The position numbers were made by a program, and so were the translations under genes. 64,000 nucleotides of DNA, from assembly GCA_902786855.1 (NCBI GenBank), contig CADAEH010000004.1, positions 62,001 to 126,000 on the forward strand, read 5' to 3'. Each line of letters opens with the position of its first letter. The first letter of the stretch is position 1. This DNA is from an uncultured Eubacteriales bacterium (GTDB lineage Bacteria > Bacillota > Clostridia > Peptostreptococcales > Anaerovoracaceae). The notes beneath the pieces are model-generated. The model saw only the letters and a program-made list of their open reading frames with translations. It was not told where the DNA came from and made no database searches. This document shows, piece by piece, positions 63,123 through 64,000 of the stretch.

Positions 63123-63274
63123 CACCTATGAAAGCGATCAGAGCAAAGTGCATTGACTGCTGCTGCGGAGAGAAGAAAGAGATACGACTCTGCCCGATCG
63201 AAAGGTGCCCGCTATGGCCGTACAGGATGGGCAAGCGACCTGTGAAGGATACAGACATCGACAAGAAAGATTGA
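63110..63274 (+). CDS. Small cysteine-rich protein (zinc-knuckle type)
   Basis: 54 residues with CIDCCC, then LCPIERCPLWPYRMGK, a likely Cys4 zinc site found in many small proteins of Clostridia phages and ICEs. The ATG at 63110 overlaps the initiator gene by 13 bases and follows GGGAGG. Function unknown. Confidence 0.7.
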   Translation: MGSMTPMKAIRAKCIDCCCGEKKEIRLCPIERCPLWPYRMGKRPVKDTDIDKKD

Positions 63275-63641
63275 GAACAGAAAAGTAGAGATAGCTAAGA
63301 CTTTTTTCTGAAAAGTGACCCGATATACGACACTTTTGAGAAGGGTATAGACCGGGAACAATAATCAGACAGATCTTCATGACAGTCAGAGATCATGAAT
63401 GTGATTAAGAGGGATCCGAACTACTGTCATGTAGCTGAAGGACGAAGGAGCATATGAGGAGCACACAGTTGTGGATACATAGGAGCCACACGGACTCCTA
63501 ACAAGGGAGATAAAGGAAATGAACAATGAAAATGTATAGCCATAAAGGCCTCGCCGACTGAGAGCGAAATACACCCATCGCACAAACCTTACGGTTCGTA
63601 CTCGCGGTACCGATGAATAAAGAACGTCCAGGGAAAAGGGG
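63275..63641. other. Noncoding stretch before the relaxase, candidate oriT region
   Basis: I see no convincing gene in these 367 bases. There are short inverted repeats: AGGAG/CTCCT with CC/GG near 63470-63490 and AACC/GGTT in the segment near 63585-63600. Relaxases usually act on an oriT next to their own gene, so the nick site is probably here, but no known nic sequence is recognised. Confidence 0.4.
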
Positions 63642-64000
63642 ATGATGCCTATAAAAAATGTGACATTTATACAGCACGGAAAGCTGACTAATGTAGTCGG
63701 CAGGATCAGATATATCAGCGATGAAAAGAAACAGGAGAACCTGTATGCGGTCTATGAAACAGTGCCGAGGAAGTACTGGAAGGATCTTGCGAAAGAGAAT
63801 CAGTCGGACTTCAGGCGCAGCGGAACGAGTGGAAATTGCATCGAGGCCAGAGAACTGATAATAGCTTTGCCAAAAGAAATGACCTACTTTGATCCTGATA
63901 AATTGCTCAGATACTTTGTTGAATCATATCGGAAAGAGTATGGCACGGAGTGCATCGCAGCTCTACACCATAACAAGAGAAAGACGAATTATCATATCCA
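63642..64000 (+). CDS. MobA/MobL-like relaxase, N-terminal part (truncated by window edge)
   Basis: The frame is open from 63642 to the window end (119 codons). It begins MMPIKNVTFIQHGKL and contains SGNCIEARELIIALPKEM, then ALHHNKRKTNYHI, the N-terminal part of the His-rich metal site (H-x-N-x-H type) of MobA/MobL-like relaxases. It would nick oriT and lead the DNA strand into a recipient. An ATG three bases on (63645) is an alternative start; AAAAGGGG lies just upstream. The C-terminus is outside the window. Confidence 0.8.
   Translation, partial: MMPIKNVTFIQHGKLTNVVGRIRYISDEKKQENLYAVYETVPRKYWKDLAKENQSDFRRSGTSGNCIEARELIIALPKEMTYFDPDKLLRYFVESYRKEYGTECIAALHHNKRKTNYHI

Larger units (their letters stand above)
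59866..64000. mobile_element. Left end of an integrative mobilizable/conjugative element at the initiator tRNA
   Basis: From the tRNA-fMet 3' end the gene content changes to a module typical of integrated elements: tyrosine integrase reading toward the tRNA, XRE repressor, divergent early operon with excisionase-like and replication-initiator genes, a Cys-rich small protein and a MobA/L-type relaxase. The right end and the repeated tRNA 3' sequence expected there lie outside the window, so the exact att core is not set. The relaxase argues for transfer; whether it carries its own type IV secretion genes (ICE) or borrows them (IME) cannot be seen. Confidence 0.85.

Noticed and set aside
63454-63501. 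Tiny plus-strand frame (15 codons) after GAAGGAG
   Set aside because: Too short, with no further support; left as part of the noncoding stretch.
63386-63583. Minus-strand 65-codon frame in the pre-relaxase stretch
   Set aside because: Composition is random (Ser/Tyr/Phe rich), no ribosome site, and it covers the inverted repeats.

Overview
The window reads as a chromosomal stretch of an anaerobic low-to-mid GC Bacillota, most likely a gut-type member of the Clostridia (Eubacteriales). Reasons: a Gram-positive dcw cluster (mraZ-rsmH-ftsL-ftsI with PASTA-mraY-murD-ftsW-murG-divIB-ftsZ), strong AGGAGG-type ribosome sites with TTG/GTG starts, ECF vitamin S components (ThiT, BioY), corrinoid methyltransferase genes, butyrate kinase, a clostridial enoate-reductase-like flavoenzyme, and plant-oligosaccharide glycosidases. 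No species is claimed.

Layout. 1-1610: 3' part of clpB. 1705-5422: one-carbon/corrinoid genes (UroD-corrinoid fusion, DUF2284, and a divergent homocysteine methyltransferase with a truncated second domain). 5514-13246: a tightly packed rightward cell-wall operon (secreted FN3-NlpC/P60-like protein, alpha/beta hydrolase, membrane-anchored MurF-like ligase, D-Ala-D-Ala ligase, DUF4230 protein, ClC antiporter). 13255-15149: birA-bioY under a near-consensus BirA operator/promoter. 15309-18352: U32 RNA-hydroxylation protein and a convergent thiT with a TPP riboswitch. 18495-21745: poorly known membrane and helical proteins and a putative metal exporter. 21763-28427: carbohydrate and energy genes (permuted GH3 glucosidase, butyrate kinase, GPH symporter, GH36 galactosidase). 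28604-35136: DUF4015 protein, highly expressed enoate-reductase-like enzyme, nucleoside kinase, small membrane protein, shortened SDR. 35330-46800: dcw cluster behind MraZ boxes, lacking murE/murF/murC/murB/ftsA. 46825-55584: rlmB-type methylase, zapA, mutS2, DUF523, argS, a B12/radical-SAM-like protein that has lost its cluster cysteines, and a TPR protein. 55697-59510: a compact operon of a DUF819 transporter, a renal-type dipeptidase, a VanX-type D,D-dipeptidase and a membrane-anchored protein. 59537-59901: tRNA-Asn, tRNA-Leu and initiator tRNA from a fully consensus promoter. 59866-64000: left end of an integrative mobilizable or conjugative element inserted beside the initiator tRNA (tyrosine integrase, XRE repressor with a three-operator switch, excisionase, replication initiator, MobA/L-type relaxase running off the window).

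How it fits together. Peptidoglycan is the recurring theme: precursor synthesis (ddl, MurF-like, mraY, murD, murG), polymerisation and division (ftsW, ftsI, divIB, ftsL, ftsZ, zapA), a secreted hydrolase, and a possible D-amino-acid dipeptide uptake and cleavage operon. The strongest candidates for something undescribed are the DUF819-M19-VanX operon with its switch-like leader, the radical-SAM pseudoenzyme after argS, and the corrinoid/homocysteine methyl-transfer set. All functional assignments come from reading motifs by eye; no database search was run.
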